Positions 20,714 through 30,454 of a DNA stretch of 64,000 nucleotides are shown in pieces (the first letter of the stretch is position 1; each line of letters begins with the position of its first letter). Origin of the DNA: Paenibacillus glycinis (lineage in GTDB: Bacteria > Bacillota > Bacilli > Paenibacillales > Paenibacillaceae); contig NZ_JAAAMV010000018.1 in the NCBI RefSeq assembly GCF_009909185.1, forward strand, positions 87,181-151,180. Reading direction: 5' to 3'. The notes beneath the pieces are model-generated. The model made no database searches and was not told the DNA's origin. It saw only the letters and a program-made list of their open reading frames with translations. A program made the position numbers and the translations under genes.

Positions 20714-21019
20714 CTATACCATCAAGAGAAGGGCGTCCGCCCCTTTCATGCCTACCGTAATGCCAAGCGCTTCGGCCGTTCCCGTCACCGATTCGAGGGG
20801 AGCCGCCATCAATTCCTCCAGCGTCCTCACGCCGACCGCACGGCCGGCGATAATGCCCCGGTCCTTCAACCGTTCGTTCAGCAGCGCGACGTCGAGCGCG
20901 CCGCACATGATATAGCCTTTATCCGTCGCGACGGCCAACAGCGTCGTCTTCGGCAGAAGCACTTCCACGCCGAGAGCCGTACTGCCGTCCGCAAGCGAAA
21001 TCGGCACCATTCGCATCAT
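20714..21019 (-). CDS. yunC: YunC family protein (DUF1805)
   Basis: The 101-residue protein has the YunC pattern: a short first strand (VPISL), then LGVEVLLPKTTLLAVATDKGYIMCGALDVALLNERL and a C-terminal IIAGRAVGVRTLEELM. The family is a small alpha/beta protein of unknown function, conserved in Bacillota and archaea. The start at 21019 follows GGAGGAGGTGG, a very strong site, and gives the family's usual length; an in-frame start at 21055 would add 12 residues without a ribosome site. In B. subtilis yunC lies next to yunD; here a YunD-like gene is 13 kb away. Confidence 0.85.
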   Translation of the reverse strand: MMRMVPISLADGSTALGVEVLLPKTTLLAVATDKGYIMCGALDVALLNERLKDRGIIAGRAVGVRTLEELMAAPLESVTGTAEALGITVGMKGADALLLMV

Positions 21020-21213
21020 CCGAGCCACCTCCTCCCGCGCTTGCCGCTCCAGCATTCCCTTCGGGAAATCGCTTCTTCACTATATGCTGCGCCGCGCCGC
21101 GGAGTGTTGGCGGATATACCGGTTAACAAAGACATAAAGAAGCAATGGGACTACTTAAATTAGGGCTTTGGTGGTATGATGAATTTACCTAAAGAACTAA
21201 TTGGAGCCGGAAA

Positions 21214-21675
21214 ATGAACCCCAAACACAAAAGCGAAAAACAGTCAGACGCCCATTTGTTTAACGTAGACCTGCTCGTCGAAAGCGGATCCGCCGCCGAG
21301 GCTCTGGAGCTGCTGCTCCGCCTGCTGAATAAAGCCGGATTCGCCGATTACCGAATCAAATCGGGGGTGGAGCTGGGCAGGTTGATCGAAACGCTGGAAG
21401 CGCAGGCCGAGCCCAGGGCGATCCCCGTCGAGCTCCCTTCGCCTCGACAGCAGGCGGATACGGAACCTGCCCCATCCGTCACGGACCGCATCAAAGGCTT
21501 TATCGCGAACAACACCTTGATTCGCATTACGGTCAACAAAGGCTTCGGCATCCGGCTGAGCATTCCGTGCCGCCTCATTAACTTGGACGAGTCGACCCAA
21601 ATCTTGACGGTATACCATGTGGACGAGAAACAAGTCTATACGTTCAGCCTGAACGAAATCGACGATTTCACTTAA
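21214..21675 (+). CDS. Conserved hypothetical protein, two-part
   Basis: I do not recognise this 153-residue protein. Residues 1-65 are helical and Leu-rich (NVDLLVESGSAAEALELLLR and LGRLIETLEAQ). A Pro/Glu-rich linker (about 66-90) follows, then a beta-rich domain (about 95-153) with IRITVNKGFGIRLSIPCRL, LTVYHVDEKQVYTF and LNEIDDF, which looks like a small barrel. No membrane or signal segment is present. The ATG at 21214 follows GGAG. An extended -10-like TGGTATGAT lies about 30 bases upstream. It stands alone, converging on the DUF423 gene with a shared terminator. Confidence 0.7.
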   Translation: MNPKHKSEKQSDAHLFNVDLLVESGSAAEALELLLRLLNKAGFADYRIKSGVELGRLIETLEAQAEPRAIPVELPSPRQQADTEPAPSVTDRIKGFIANNTLIRITVNKGFGIRLSIPCRLINLDESTQILTVYHVDEKQVYTFSLNEIDDFT

Positions 21676-21707
21676 CCTCGGCGAGCCCCCCTTAGACTAT
21701 CCTCAAA

Positions 21708-21757
21708 CTAAAACGAGCCCCTCCCGCCTTCGTAATCGGCGCGGAGCGGCTCGTTTG
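21708..21757. terminator. Bidirectional terminator
   Basis: AAACGAGCC and GGCTCGTTT arms with A and T runs outside. It serves the plus-strand hypothetical gene and the minus-strand DUF423 gene. Confidence 0.8.
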
Positions 21758-21807
21758 TCGTGCATGCGCAGCGGCGGTTCACGTAGAAGAACCGACATGC
21801 ACGGCCC

Positions 21808-22197
21808 TTAATCGCTGCTGCTTTTGGCTTTCCAGATGGAATAGGCGGCGAGCCCCCACGCTACGATGAACGCGAGACCGCCGAACGGAGTAATGATGCC
21901 GATCCACTTCACGTCGGACAAGCTTAGCGCGTACAGGCTTCCCGAGAACAGGAAGATTCCCAGGTGCATCAGGCGGGCGGCCCATCGGATCCGTTGGTCG
22001 TTTTTGCCGATGCGATCGGCGGCCAAGGCGATAAGCAGCAATCCGATGGCGTGAAACATATGGTAGCGGACGCCCGTCTCGAATACGTTCAGCATTTCCT
22101 CGGTCAATCTGTCCTTCAGCCCGTGGGCGCCGAATGCGCCCAGCGCAACGGCCAGCAGCGCATGAATCGCGCCGTACGCCCCGTATTTGTTAAACAT
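21808..22197 (-). CDS. DUF423 membrane protein (YwdK-like)
   Basis: The 129-residue protein begins MFNKYGAYGAIHALLAVALGAFGAHGLKDRL, of which the stretch GALGAFGAHGL-like VALGAFGAHGL is the DUF423 hallmark, followed by VFETGVRYHMFHAIGLLLI and FSGSLYALSL and IITPFGGLAFIVAW. Four hydrophobic segments are visible. The family is widespread and of unknown function. The ATG at 22197 follows AAGGAAGG; the long open frame upstream crosses into the divergent gene region and is not credible. It is divergent from the membrane protein at 22281. Confidence 0.85.
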   Translation of the reverse strand: MFNKYGAYGAIHALLAVALGAFGAHGLKDRLTEEMLNVFETGVRYHMFHAIGLLLIALAADRIGKNDQRIRWAARLMHLGIFLFSGSLYALSLSDVKWIGIITPFGGLAFIVAWGLAAYSIWKAKSSSD

Positions 22198-22280
22198 CTT
22201 CCTTCCTTCATCCTTTCCAATGTCTGTCAAATGAGTTAGAATATACGATATCGAACGACCGCATAGAGGAGTGGATCTCC

Positions 22281-22739
22281 GTGAGTGAGCAAGAACCGAA
22301 TCGGTACGATTACCCGCCCGGCGGCGATGCATCCTTCCCGACTCCCGATGATCCGCCGAAGAAAACCCAATCCAAATTGGGCATCGCTTCGTTCGTTATC
22401 GGACTCGTCGGCCTGGTCGTTGCCGTCGTCGCCATTATCGTGACGACTTCATTTATTATGGACCAGATCGGGAACGAGGGCAACTACGAGACCTTCCTGT
22501 CGGAGCTCGAAAACGGGAACGGCGATCTCGGCGATCTGATGCCGATCGTCACGGCGGGCCTGCTGATGCTGCTCTCCTCCGCCTGCTGCCTCGTCGGGCT
22601 GATTCTGGGCATCGTCGGCGCCTGCGCCAAAGGCAAGCACAAAGCGTTCCCCGTCATCGGCATCGTCGTGAACGCGCTGCTGCCCGTCGGGTTTATCGCC
22701 CTCTTCATGCTTGGGCTTGCGATGGGCGGAACCGCATAG
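22281..22739 (+). CDS. Small membrane protein with DUF4190-like hairpin
   Basis: The 152-residue protein begins with a hydrophilic Pro-rich tail (residues 1-32) and has three hydrophobic segments (about 34-57, 88-112 and 122-148). The first segment, [21 protein letters not shown], and the Cys pair in [19 protein letters not shown] are typical of the DUF4190-like family of small Bacillota membrane proteins. The start is GTG at 22281 after GAGGAG. Function is unknown. It ends just before a strong terminator and is followed by yhbH. Confidence 0.6.
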   Translation: MSEQEPNRYDYPPGGDASFPTPDDPPKKTQSKLGIASFVIGLVGLVVAVVAIIVTTSFIMDQIGNEGNYETFLSELENGNGDLGDLMPIVTAGLLMLLSSACCLVGLILGIVGACAKGKHKAFPVIGIVVNALLPVGFIALFMLGLAMGGTA

Positions 22740-22750
22740 CGAACAAACGC

Positions 22751-22788
22751 AAGGAGGGACTGCGGGCGACCGCCGTCCCTCCTTTTGT
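22751..22788 (+). terminator. Terminator
   Basis: AAGGAGGGAC and GTCCCTCCTT arms are followed by a TTTT tail. Confidence 0.85.
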
Positions 22789-22846
22789 CATGCCCGCACG
22801 CCGCTTCCGGAATTGCGCCGGGGACCGCATGCGGGCATATTGCCTC

Positions 22847-22874
22847 ACATATCGAGCCGCGACGTGAATACAAT
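22847..22874 (+). promoter_or_regulatory. Candidate sigma-E promoter of yhbH
   Basis: ACATATC (22847-22853) and AATACAAT (22867-22874) are 13 bases apart, close to the sigma-E pattern. The -35 word is the same as in front of spoVR. The -10 lacks the leading C of CATACAAT. Confidence 0.45.
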
Positions 22875-22914
22875 GAATAACAACAAGCTCAATCGGTTTG
22901 GGAGGTGTCTACGC

Positions 22915-24072
22915 ATGGCAGATAATAATGGAACGCTGTATACCGTGTCGCGCGAGGATTGGTCGCTGCACCGGAAAGGGCATCAGGATCAAGCCAGACA
23001 CCAGCAGAAAGTCCGCGAGGCGATCAAGCAAAATTTGCCGGACCTCGTCTCCGAGGAAAATATTATCATGTCGGACGGCAAGCAGGTCATCAAAGTGCCG
23101 ATCCGCAGCTTGGATGAATTCCGCTTCGTCTATAATTTCAACAAAAACAAGCATGTCGGCCAAGGCGACGGCGACAGCCAGGTCGGGGACGTGCTCGGCG
23201 TCGATCCCGCTTCGCAGAAGGGCGGCAAGGGCGAGAACGCCGGCGATCAGCCCGGCGACGATATCGTCGAAGCCGAGATCAGCCTCGCGGAGCTCGAAAC
23301 GATGCTGTTCGAGGAGCTGGAGCTGCCCTTCCTGAAGCAAAAGGACCGCGACCAGCTGGAAACGAAGGAAATCCGGTTCAACGACATCCGCAAGAAGGGC
23401 ATCATGTCGAACATCGACAAGAAGCGGACCATCCTCGAGAATCTGAAGCGCAACGCGACAAGCGGCGCGCCCGGCATTCACGACATCTCGCCGGACGATC
23501 TTCGCTATAAGACCTGGGAGGAAATCGTAAAGCCGCAATCCAATGCCGTCATCCTGGCGATGATGGACACGAGCGGCAGCATGGGGAGCTTCGAGAAATA
23601 CGTTGCCCGCAGCTTCTTCTTCTGGATGACCCGCTTCCTCCGCCATCAATACGAGCACGTGGAAATCGTCTTCATCGCGCATCATACCGAAGCGAAGGAA
23701 GTGACCGAGGAAGAATTCTTCACCCGCGGCGAAAGCGGCGGCACGATCTGTTCCTCCGCCTACATCAAGGCCATCGATATCATCGACAACCGCTTCCCGC
23801 CTTCCATGTACAACATCTACCCGTTCCATTTCTCCGACGGCGACAACCTGACGAGCGACAACGAGCGCTGCGTCAAGCTGATCGGCGAGCTGCTGAAACG
23901 GGCCAACTTGTTCGGCTACGGCGAGGTCAACCAATACAACCGTTCGAGCACGTTGATGTCCGCCTACAAGCACATCAATTTGCCGAACTTCATGCACTAT
24001 GTCATCAAGGAAAAAGGCGAGGTGTACAACGCGCTGAAATCCTTCTTCCGCAAACGGGAGCTTGCCGTATAA
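22915..24072 (+). CDS. yhbH: Sporulation protein YhbH (DUF444, VWA-like)
   Basis: The 385-residue protein is the DUF444 member that works with PrkA and SpoVR in many bacteria. It begins with a charged region ([19 protein letters not shown]), has an acidic, Gly-rich middle (about 80-115), and then a von Willebrand A-like fold with the metal motif [13 protein letters not shown] (about 219-231), [25 protein letters not shown] and [11 protein letters not shown]. The ATG at 22915 follows GGGAGGTG; upstream in-frame ATGs lack such a site. A sigma-E-like promoter is 40-70 bases upstream, in line with mother-cell expression. Partners spoVR (28983) and prkA (36718, minus strand) are in the same window but in separate units. 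Confidence 0.93.
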   Translation: MADNNGTLYTVSREDWSLHRKGHQDQARHQQKVREAIKQNLPDLVSEENIIMSDGKQVIKVPIRSLDEFRFVYNFNKNKHVGQGDGDSQVGDVLGVDPASQKGGKGENAGDQPGDDIVEAEISLAELETMLFEELELPFLKQKDRDQLETKEIRFNDIRKKGIMSNIDKKRTILENLKRNATSGAPGIHDISPDDLRYKTWEEIVKPQSNAVILAMMDTSGSMGSFEKYVARSFFFWMTRFLRHQYEHVEIVFIAHHTEAKEVTEEEFFTRGESGGTICSSAYIKAIDIIDNRFPPSMYNIYPFHFSDGDNLTSDNERCVKLIGELLKRANLFGYGEVNQYNRSSTLMSAYKHINLPNFMHYVIKEKGEVYNALKSFFRKRELAV

Positions 24073-24104
24073 AGGGAACGCGCATCAAGGCATTACGCCA
24101 ATCA

Positions 24105-24159
24105 TAAAAAGCCTCCGCGGCGCCTGGGACGTACCCCGGCAGCCGCGGAGGCTTCTTTT
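24105..24159. terminator. Bidirectional terminator between yhbH and the MFS gene
   Basis: AAGCCTCCGCGG and CCGCGGAGGCTT arms, 12 bp each, have A and T runs outside, so the hairpin can stop both converging genes. Confidence 0.9.
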
Positions 24160-25399
24160 ATCCGCCCAATCGCCTCGACGTTCCCCTCGATCCGAGTTTC
24201 CCGCCGTTATAGACGATGAACGTCGCGAGTCCGGCAAGTCCAAAGCAGCCGGCGCCGGACAACAGATACGACAACGGTACCGCGTCGGACAAGTACGTGC
24301 TGAGCAGCGGGCCGACCGTGCCCCGGACGCCGAAGAGCATGAAATGCAATCCGACGACGACCGCTTCCCGCCCCGGCGCGAGCCGGAACATATAGGCGAG
24401 GAAGCCGATGTCCCATATCGCGTCGCCGATTCCTTGGATGCCGCTTCCGATCAGTACCGCGCCGTAATTGCCGAGCAGCGCGTAACAGAACGGCACGATG
24501 CTGAAGGCCGCCAGCCCGAATGCGACCGTGTGCTTCGCGGACAGCTTGTCGATGACGCGGCCGCATACGTAATAGGACGAGAGCAAGCAGACGAAGTACG
24601 TCGCGCGGGCGATGCCGATCTGCGTATTGGAGAGCTCGAGCCGGTCGACCTGCATGATATTGTACAGCGGCACCGCCACGAGATTGCCGAAGCCGGTGAA
24701 CGTGCAGGCCAGGAAGAAGACGGCGATCTCCTTGTTTTGCTTGACGAGCTGCAGCTGCTCGCCGAGATTGAACCGCTTGGCTCCGAGCAGCTTCGGCGGC
24801 GCGGCTTTCCGCGCCTTGACGCGCGAGAATACGAGAATGGACAGCACGCCGGTCGCCGCGGCGAACAGCAGCGGCCCCGTCGGCCCCGTCGCGTCGGTCC
24901 ATTTGCCGATGACGAACGCCACGGGAACCATCAGTCCGCCCATGAAGACCCGGGTGTTGCCCATCAGCTTGCCCCGATGCTCCGGCGGGTACATGCGAAT
25001 GACGAGCGCGGCGTAGCCGGGCGATTGGATGCCCATCAGCATCTGGAAGCAAAGCGCGGCGGCGACATAGACGAGCGGCACGCCGAAGAGCGCCGGCAGC
25101 ACGATCAGCGCCCGCGCGACGAGGTTCGGGACGACGACGTACGGCTTCGGATCCGACCGTTCGATGATAGCGGCCCATAGCGGCGAGAACAGCAGCCCGA
25201 CCGCCGGCGCGGCCGAAATAATGCCGACCTGCAGATTGGACGCTCCCTGCTGAATGGCCATCGGAAGATAAAACTGGTTGAACACGACATTAAAGAAGCT
25301 GAATAATACGGAAGCGCCTACATCGATACGGAAATTATGCCACGCTCGAGGCCCGAGGCTCAGCTTGACGGAATCCAGCTTTGTTTTGAATGCGATCAT
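24158..25399 (-). CDS. MFS permease of unknown substrate
   Basis: The 413-residue protein has about eleven or twelve hydrophobic segments and major-facilitator features: the intracellular loop IERSDPKPYVVVP, a conserved YPPEHRGKLMGNTRVFMGGL loop, and a second half with KLSAKHTVAFGLAAF. The cytoplasmic N-terminus (FKTKLDSVKLSLGPRAWHNF) is longer than usual. The substrate cannot be read from sequence. The ATG at 25399 is preferred; a TTG at 25411 lies too close to the GGAGAGG site. It is divergent from the LTA-synthase-like gene and ends at the terminator shared with yhbH; its last codon lies inside the hairpin region. Confidence 0.85.
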   Translation of the reverse strand: MIAFKTKLDSVKLSLGPRAWHNFRIDVGASVLFSFFNVVFNQFYLPMAIQQGASNLQVGIISAAPAVGLLFSPLWAAIIERSDPKPYVVVPNLVARALIVLPALFGVPLVYVAAALCFQMLMGIQSPGYAALVIRMYPPEHRGKLMGNTRVFMGGLMVPVAFVIGKWTDATGPTGPLLFAAATGVLSILVFSRVKARKAAPPKLLGAKRFNLGEQLQLVKQNKEIAVFFLACTFTGFGNLVAVPLYNIMQVDRLELSNTQIGIARATYFVCLLSSYYVCGRVIDKLSAKHTVAFGLAAFSIVPFCYALLGNYGAVLIGSGIQGIGDAIWDIGFLAYMFRLAPGREAVVVGLHFMLFGVRGTVGPLLSTYLSDAVPLSYLLSGAGCFGLAGLATFIVYNGGKLGSRGTSRRLGG

Positions 25400-25485
25400 G
25401 ACGGTCGGCAATCCTCTCCGGGTAACAGTTCGTTTCAGACCCAGTATACCATGGGATGACGCCAGTATTTCGCTTCATTGCCATT

Positions 25486-25515
25486 TTGACAAATCCTTAT
25501 GATTGGGAGCATAAT
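25486..25515 (+). promoter_or_regulatory. Sigma-A promoter of the LTA-synthase-like gene
   Basis: TTGACA (25486-25491) and CATAAT (25510-25515) are 18 bases apart. The -35 is a perfect consensus. Confidence 0.7.
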
Positions 25516-25563
25516 GAACGTTATGAGAATTGCAGTACGCGTTTTGAAAGGAAGGATATTTTC

Positions 25564-27420
25564 ATGCCCGCATGGTCATTCCGACGGTTGTTCGAGGTCA
25601 AGCCGTTCATCTTTTTTACCATCCTATTGGTCATTAAAAGCATGCTTGCTTACTTCGTTATTTTCGACGGGGGTCCGTCGTGGACGCTGCTCGTAACCGA
25701 AATGCCGTTCTTCTGGCTGCTGTTCTGCCTGATCGAATGGTTTGCGTCGAAGCGTAAGCTCGTTTACTACGTAACGGTAAACCTGCTCGTGACCGCGATT
25801 TTCTTCGCCGTCATCATGTATTACAAGTATTTCGGCATTATCGTCACGTATCACGCGCTCGAGCAGGTCAATCAGGTGACCGCTGTGAAGAGCAGCGTGT
25901 TCTCGCTTCTCGATCCCTATTATTTGTTTATCTTCCTGGATATTATCGTGTTCTTCTACCTGCTGCTGCGGCGCAAGCACGCCGTCAACTGGAAACGGCT
26001 CAGCCAGCTGCCGATCAACCGCGCGATCGTTTCCGTCGTCTTCATCGTCTCGCTGGCGCTCTGCCTCTTCAATATTTTGCCGAACCGGGCGAGCATGAAC
26101 GAGATCGTGAAAGCCGAAGATATGGGCATCCTCAATTATGAGCTGTACACGCTCTTCTCCGATCCGAAGCAGCCGACGGTGCCGATGAGCGAGATTACGC
26201 AGGCCGCCATCGATGAGCAGAAAGGCATCCAAGAGCCGGCTTCGCCGAAATATTGGCAGGCAGCGAAAGGCAAGAATCTGATCATCGTGCAAATGGAAGC
26301 GTTCCAAAATTTTCTGATCGGCTTGAAGATCGACGGGCAGGAAGTAACCCCGAACATGAACAAGCTGGCCAAGGAGCATATTTATTTCTCGAACTTCTAC
26401 CAGCAGGTCGGACAAGGCAACACCTCCGACGCCGAGTTCGTCGTGAATACGTCCTTCTATACGCCGCCCACTGGAGCCGCTTCCGTCGTCTATACCGATC
26501 GGGCGCTGCCGAGCCTGCCCAAACTGCTGCAGGCGAGCGGCTACCAGACCGCGACGTTCCATACGAATTTCGTGGAATTCTGGAACCGGTCCGACTTGTA
26601 TAAAGCCATCGGGTTCGAAAAGTATTACGACCAGAACTTCTTCGGCCAAGACGACACGGTCTTCTTCGGTCCGTCCGACGAAGTGCTGTACCAGAAGACG
26701 GCCGAAAAGCTGGACGAGATGCAGAAAGCCGGACCTTTCTACTCGCAGCTGATCACCATGTCGTCCCACCATCCGTTCACGATTCCGGAGCGAAAATACA
26801 AGATCAAGCTGCCGGCCCGCTACGACGGGACGTTCGTCGGCGATTATATTCGCGCGCAGAACTACGCCGATTATTCGCTGGGGCTGTTCATCGACGATCT
26901 GAAGAAACGCGGCATCTGGGATAACAGCGTCTTCGTCATCTACGGCGACCATCTCGGTCTCCCGATCTACTCGCTGAACAGCGACGAGAAGAAGCTGATG
27001 AAAGAAATTTACGGCCGCGAATACGGGAATACGGACATGATCAACATTCCGCTCATCATTTCTTCGCCCGGCGTCGCGACGCCGATGGAGCTCAAGCAAA
27101 CCGGCGGCCAATCCGATATTATGCCGACCGTCGCGAACCTCCTCGGCATTTCGCTGCAGGACCATATTCACTTCGGACAGGACCTGCTCAACCAACCGTC
27201 GAATATTTTGCCCGAACGTTATTACTTGCCTTCGGGTTCGCTGATTACGGATACCGAGATGTTCGTTCCGGGCACCTCGTTCAAGGACGGGACCAACCAT
27301 CCGCTGCACGGCAATGCGCAGTCGGCCGTGCCGACGACCGAGGATCAGTATAATCGGGCGCTCAAGCTGCTTCAGCTATCGGACAGCTACGTCACCCAAT
27401 TGCCGCCGGTGAATCCCTGA
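25564..27420 (+). CDS. Lipoteichoic acid synthase-like membrane phosphotransferase
   Basis: The 618-residue protein has the LtaS layout: five membrane segments in the first 170 residues and an extracellular sulfatase-type domain (about 235-600). Catalytic and metal residues are present: Glu245 in IVQMEAFQNF, Thr287 (nucleophile) in GQGNTSDAEF, and the Asp-His pair in VIYGDHLGLP, with THTNFVEFWNRSDLY-like FHTNFVEFWNRSDLY in the substrate groove. LtaS enzymes add glycerol phosphate from phosphatidylglycerol to the teichoic acid chain; this may be a primary synthase, a primase or the stress paralogue. The ATG at 25564 follows AAGGAAGG. It is a single-gene unit with its own promoter and terminator. 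Confidence 0.92.
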   Translation: MPAWSFRRLFEVKPFIFFTILLVIKSMLAYFVIFDGGPSWTLLVTEMPFFWLLFCLIEWFASKRKLVYYVTVNLLVTAIFFAVIMYYKYFGIIVTYHALEQVNQVTAVKSSVFSLLDPYYLFIFLDIIVFFYLLLRRKHAVNWKRLSQLPINRAIVSVVFIVSLALCLFNILPNRASMNEIVKAEDMGILNYELYTLFSDPKQPTVPMSEITQAAIDEQKGIQEPASPKYWQAAKGKNLIIVQMEAFQNFLIGLKIDGQEVTPNMNKLAKEHIYFSNFYQQVGQGNTSDAEFVVNTSFYTPPTGAASVVYTDRALPSLPKLLQASGYQTATFHTNFVEFWNRSDLYKAIGFEKYYDQNFFGQDDTVFFGPSDEVLYQKTAEKLDEMQKAGPFYSQLITMSSHHPFTIPERKYKIKLPARYDGTFVGDYIRAQNYADYSLGLFIDDLKKRGIWDNSVFVIYGDHLGLPIYSLNSDEKKLMKEIYGREYGNTDMINIPLIISSPGVATPMELKQTGGQSDIMPTVANLLGISLQDHIHFGQDLLNQPSNILPERYYLPSGSLITDTEMFVPGTSFKDGTNHPLHGNAQSAVPTTEDQYNRALKLLQLSDSYVTQLPPVNP

Positions 27421-27437
27421 CAAGACTTGAACCGAAT

Positions 27438-27478
27438 CAAAAAATCCCCTTGCCGGATGCGGCTCGGGGATTTTTTGA
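27438..27478. terminator. Bidirectional terminator
   Basis: CAAAAAATCCCC and GGGGATTTTTTG arms form a symmetric hairpin between the converging LTA-synthase-like gene and the histidine kinase. Confidence 0.9.
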
Positions 27479-27523
27479 TATGGTGATTACGCAGCAACCG
27501 CCCCCGCGTCAGAGAACGCCCGT

Positions 27524-28780
27524 TCAGACATTGCAGATGCGGTAACGAATCTCGCATACCGTGCCCTGCCCGCGCTTGCTGTTGAACGCGATTTGGCCGC
27601 CCATGACGTTGATGAGGCTGACGACGACCATCAACCCGAGACCGGTCCCCTTCTCTTTCGTCGTGAAGAACGGCGTGCCGATCCGCTTCAGCTGCAGCTT
27701 GTTCATGCCTACGCCGGTATCCGCGATCGTAATGCATACTTGACCGTCGTCCACCTTCGTCTTGACGGTCAGCGTTCCTCCGCCGGGCATCGCTTCGATC
27801 GCGTTTTTCATAATGTTCAGGAGACACTGCTGGAATTTCTTCGGCTCACCCAAGATAAAGATCGGAACCTCGCGATCATGCTTGATCCGGATCTCGACCC
27901 CGGCCATGACGGCCATGGACGAAATCCACGGCACCAGCGCTTCGATCTCCGCTTTGACGTCGAGCGGCCTCGCTTCCTCCACCGTCGGCTTGGCGTAGTT
28001 CAAATAATCCGTAATGATGGAGGTCGCGTGATCGATCCCCTCCATCGCGTGTTTCCGATAGCGTTCCAACGTCTCCGGATTGATGCTCGGCTTGCCCATC
28101 ATTTGCAGAAACCCGCTCGTCATCGTCAGCGGATTGCGCACCTCGTGGGAGATCGAAGCGGCAAGCTGGCCGATCATTTGGTATTTCTCCGCGTTATACA
28201 GCTCCTCTTGCAAATTCTCCTGGTTTCTCACCCGGTAATAGGTCACGATCACGAGCGCGGCCGACGGGAACGCGCCCAGCAGGATCGTAACGATCGTCGC
28301 CGGATTGACGGCCGCTCCGCGCAAGCCGGCAACGGCAATGTATAGCACTTCATAGATCGCGATGTACGCCAGTCCGTTCAACATGATGAATCCCAGCGTG
28401 CTTCGCCGCAAGCAGCGGTAGTGGAAGGTCAGCCCGAGCAGCAGAAGCACGCTATTGCCGGACAGGTTGGCCGCCCAGTCCGTGCCGACAAGCGCAATGC
28501 CGAAACCGACGAATGCCCCCCATGTAGCGATTCCCGCCAGCCCTCCCTCGAACAACGACGCGAGCAGGATGGAGAGCGGCGTCAAGTGAAGCGCGAACAC
28601 CCAAGGATCAATGGTTTCGATGCATAGATAACAGGCGGAGAACACCGCGAGAACCGCCAAATACAGCAGCTTTCGTTGAAGAGAGGTTGCGGCGGCTTTC
28701 GGGATGGCGATAAAGAAAAGCAGACCGGAACCTAATATGTAGAGCAAATCGTGAAATTCGTCAATGAAAATAGAGGACAT
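27524..28780 (-). CDS. Sensor histidine kinase, KinB-like (possible sporulation kinase)
   Basis: The 418-residue protein has about six membrane segments in residues 5-190 of the 5TM-Lyt type, followed by a HisKA domain with ISHEVRNPLTMTSGFLQMM (phospho-His, about 223) and a HATPase domain with NIMKNAIEAMPGGG (N box), DTGVGM (G1), and FFTTKEKGTGLGL (F and G2). The phrase SHEVRNPLT plus GFLQ is typical of the KinA/KinB group that feeds the Spo0A phosphorelay, and there is no response regulator next to it, again as for sporulation kinases. The start is uncertain: ATG at 28780 has only a distant GGGGAG, and a TTG at 28825 has none. It is divergent from spoVR. Confidence 0.8.
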   Translation of the reverse strand: MSSIFIDEFHDLLYILGSGLLFFIAIPKAAATSLQRKLLYLAVLAVFSACYLCIETIDPWVFALHLTPLSILLASLFEGGLAGIATWGAFVGFGIALVGTDWAANLSGNSVLLLLGLTFHYRCLRRSTLGFIMLNGLAYIAIYEVLYIAVAGLRGAAVNPATIVTILLGAFPSAALVIVTYYRVRNQENLQEELYNAEKYQMIGQLAASISHEVRNPLTMTSGFLQMMGKPSINPETLERYRKHAMEGIDHATSIITDYLNYAKPTVEEARPLDVKAEIEALVPWISSMAVMAGVEIRIKHDREVPIFILGEPKKFQQCLLNIMKNAIEAMPGGGTLTVKTKVDDGQVCITIADTGVGMNKLQLKRIGTPFFTTKEKGTGLGLMVVVSLINVMGGQIAFNSKRGQGTVCEIRYRICNV

Positions 28781-28911
28781 GAGCGTAGAATCCGACTCCC
28801 CGACTGGCAACGTATCCGCTTTCAATGCGATAATTGCCTAATTTTACCTACTAACTATACCATAGGCCGCGGCGGGGAGACCAAACAATTTTGGCGCTTT
28901 CCCGGGCACGG

Positions 28912-28942
28912 GACATATCGTTCCGAGGCTGCCCATAGATAT
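28912..28942 (+). promoter_or_regulatory. Candidate sigma-E promoter of spoVR
   Basis: GACATATC (28912-28919) and CATAGATAT (28934-28942) are separated by 14 bases, as in sigma-E promoters. The -10 overlaps the inverted repeat CCATAG-ATATAG-CTATGG (28933-28950), which could be an operator. Confidence 0.5.
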
Positions 28943-28982
28943 AGCTATGGAACACAATTCGCGTTGCGAGGGGGAAGCGAGC

Positions 28983-30431
28983 TTGCACCAGGATGAGGTC
29001 AAAGCGCTCGAACGAGCCATAGACGAAATAACCGAAATCGCGCAAGGATTCGGTCTGGATTTCTACCCGATGCGGTACGAGATTTGTCCGGCGGACATTA
29101 TTTATACCTTCGGTGCCTACGGCATGCCGACGCGGTTCAGCCATTGGAGCTTCGGCAAGACGTTTAATAAAATGAAAATGCAGTACGATTTCGGGCTCAG
29201 CAAAATTTACGAGCTCGTCATCAACTCCAATCCGTGCTATGCCTTCCTGCTGGACGGCAACTCGCTCATTCAAAATAAGCTCATCGTCGCCCACGTCTTG
29301 GCCCACTGCGACTTTTTCAAAAACAACGCCCGCTTCAGCATGACGAACCGCAATATGGTCGAGAGCATGTCGGCGACCGCGGAGCGGGTCAGCCAGTACG
29401 AGATGGAACACGGCACCGAGGCGGTGGAGAAATTCATCGACGCCGTGCTCGCCATTCAGGAGCATGTCGATACGACGATCATCCGGCCGTACAAGCTGGA
29501 TAAAGCCCAGTACATCGAGCTGCTGAACAAGCAGAATAAGACCGAGAAGCCAAAGCATGTCTCCCAATACGACGACCTGTGGGGTCTCGACGAGGATGAG
29601 CAGCAGGCGGATGCCGAGGCAGCCGCGAAGGCGACCGCGGACACGAAGAAATTCCCGCCCCAACCGGAGAAGGACCTCATCTGGTTCATCGAGGAGTACT
29701 CTCCGAATCTGCAGGACTGGCAGCGCGACATCATGTCCATGCTGCGCGACGAGATGCTGTACTTCTGGCCGCAGATCGAGACCAAGATCATGAACGAAGG
29801 CTGGGCTTCGTACTGGCATCAGCGCATCATCCGGGAGCTGGATCTCACGAGCGAGGAGACCATCGAATTCGCCCATCTTAATTCGTCGGTCGTCCAGCCG
29901 TCGCGGCACTCCCTCAATCCGTACTACTTGGGCTTGAAGATCTTCGAGGATATCGAGCGCCGCTGGGATCATCCGACCAAGGAAGAACAGGACCGGTTCG
30001 GCCGCAAGCCCGGGCTCGGACGGGAGAAAATGTTCGAGGTGCGGGAGTTCGACTCCGATATCTCCTTCCTGCGCAATTACTTGACGAAGAAGCTCGTCGG
30101 CGACCTCGATCTGTACGTCTTCGAGAAGAAAGGCGCGGAATGGAAGATCACCGACAAGGCGTGGGAATCCGTCCGAGACCAGCTCGTCGTCTCGCGCGTC
30201 AACGGCGGCTTCCCTACCCTCGTCGTCGTCGACGGCGACTTCAACCGCGTCGGGGAACTGTTCCTCTTCCACAAATACGAAGGCGTCGAGCTGGATTTGA
30301 AATACGTCGAGAAGACGCTCCCTCACGTCGTGCAGCTGTGGGGCAAATCGGTTCATCTGGAAACGGTCGTCGAGGACAAACGGATCGTATTCAGCTGCGA
30401 CGGGAAGAAGACGAGCCGGAAGTTTATTTGA
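28983..30431 (+). CDS. spoVR: Stage V sporulation protein SpoVR
   Basis: SpoVR is needed for a normal spore cortex in Bacillus. The 482-residue protein has the conserved N-terminal [32 protein letters not shown] (core [18 protein letters not shown]), [13 protein letters not shown] with His/Asp metal-like residues, then [31 protein letters not shown] and a C-terminal beta-rich part. The start is taken as TTG at 28983, where GAGGGGG lies 8 bases upstream; the ATG at 28947, 12 codons earlier, lies inside a palindrome and has no ribosome site. A sigma-E-like promoter precedes it. It functions with YhbH and PrkA, both in this window. It ends at a strong terminator. Confidence 0.93.
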   Translation: MHQDEVKALERAIDEITEIAQGFGLDFYPMRYEICPADIIYTFGAYGMPTRFSHWSFGKTFNKMKMQYDFGLSKIYELVINSNPCYAFLLDGNSLIQNKLIVAHVLAHCDFFKNNARFSMTNRNMVESMSATAERVSQYEMEHGTEAVEKFIDAVLAIQEHVDTTIIRPYKLDKAQYIELLNKQNKTEKPKHVSQYDDLWGLDEDEQQADAEAAAKATADTKKFPPQPEKDLIWFIEEYSPNLQDWQRDIMSMLRDEMLYFWPQIETKIMNEGWASYWHQRIIRELDLTSEETIEFAHLNSSVVQPSRHSLNPYYLGLKIFEDIERRWDHPTKEEQDRFGRKPGLGREKMFEVREFDSDISFLRNYLTKKLVGDLDLYVFEKKGAEWKITDKAWESVRDQLVVSRVNGGFPTLVVVDGDFNRVGELFLFHKYEGVELDLKYVEKTLPHVVQLWGKSVHLETVVEDKRIVFSCDGKKTSRKFI

Positions 30432-30454
30432 GGCCGACCGCAACCTATCGAACG

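Noticed and set aside
25624..27309. 561-codon minus-strand frame opposite the LTA-synthase-like gene
   Set aside because: Antisense shadow with Arg/Asp/Glu-rich composition and no family likeness.
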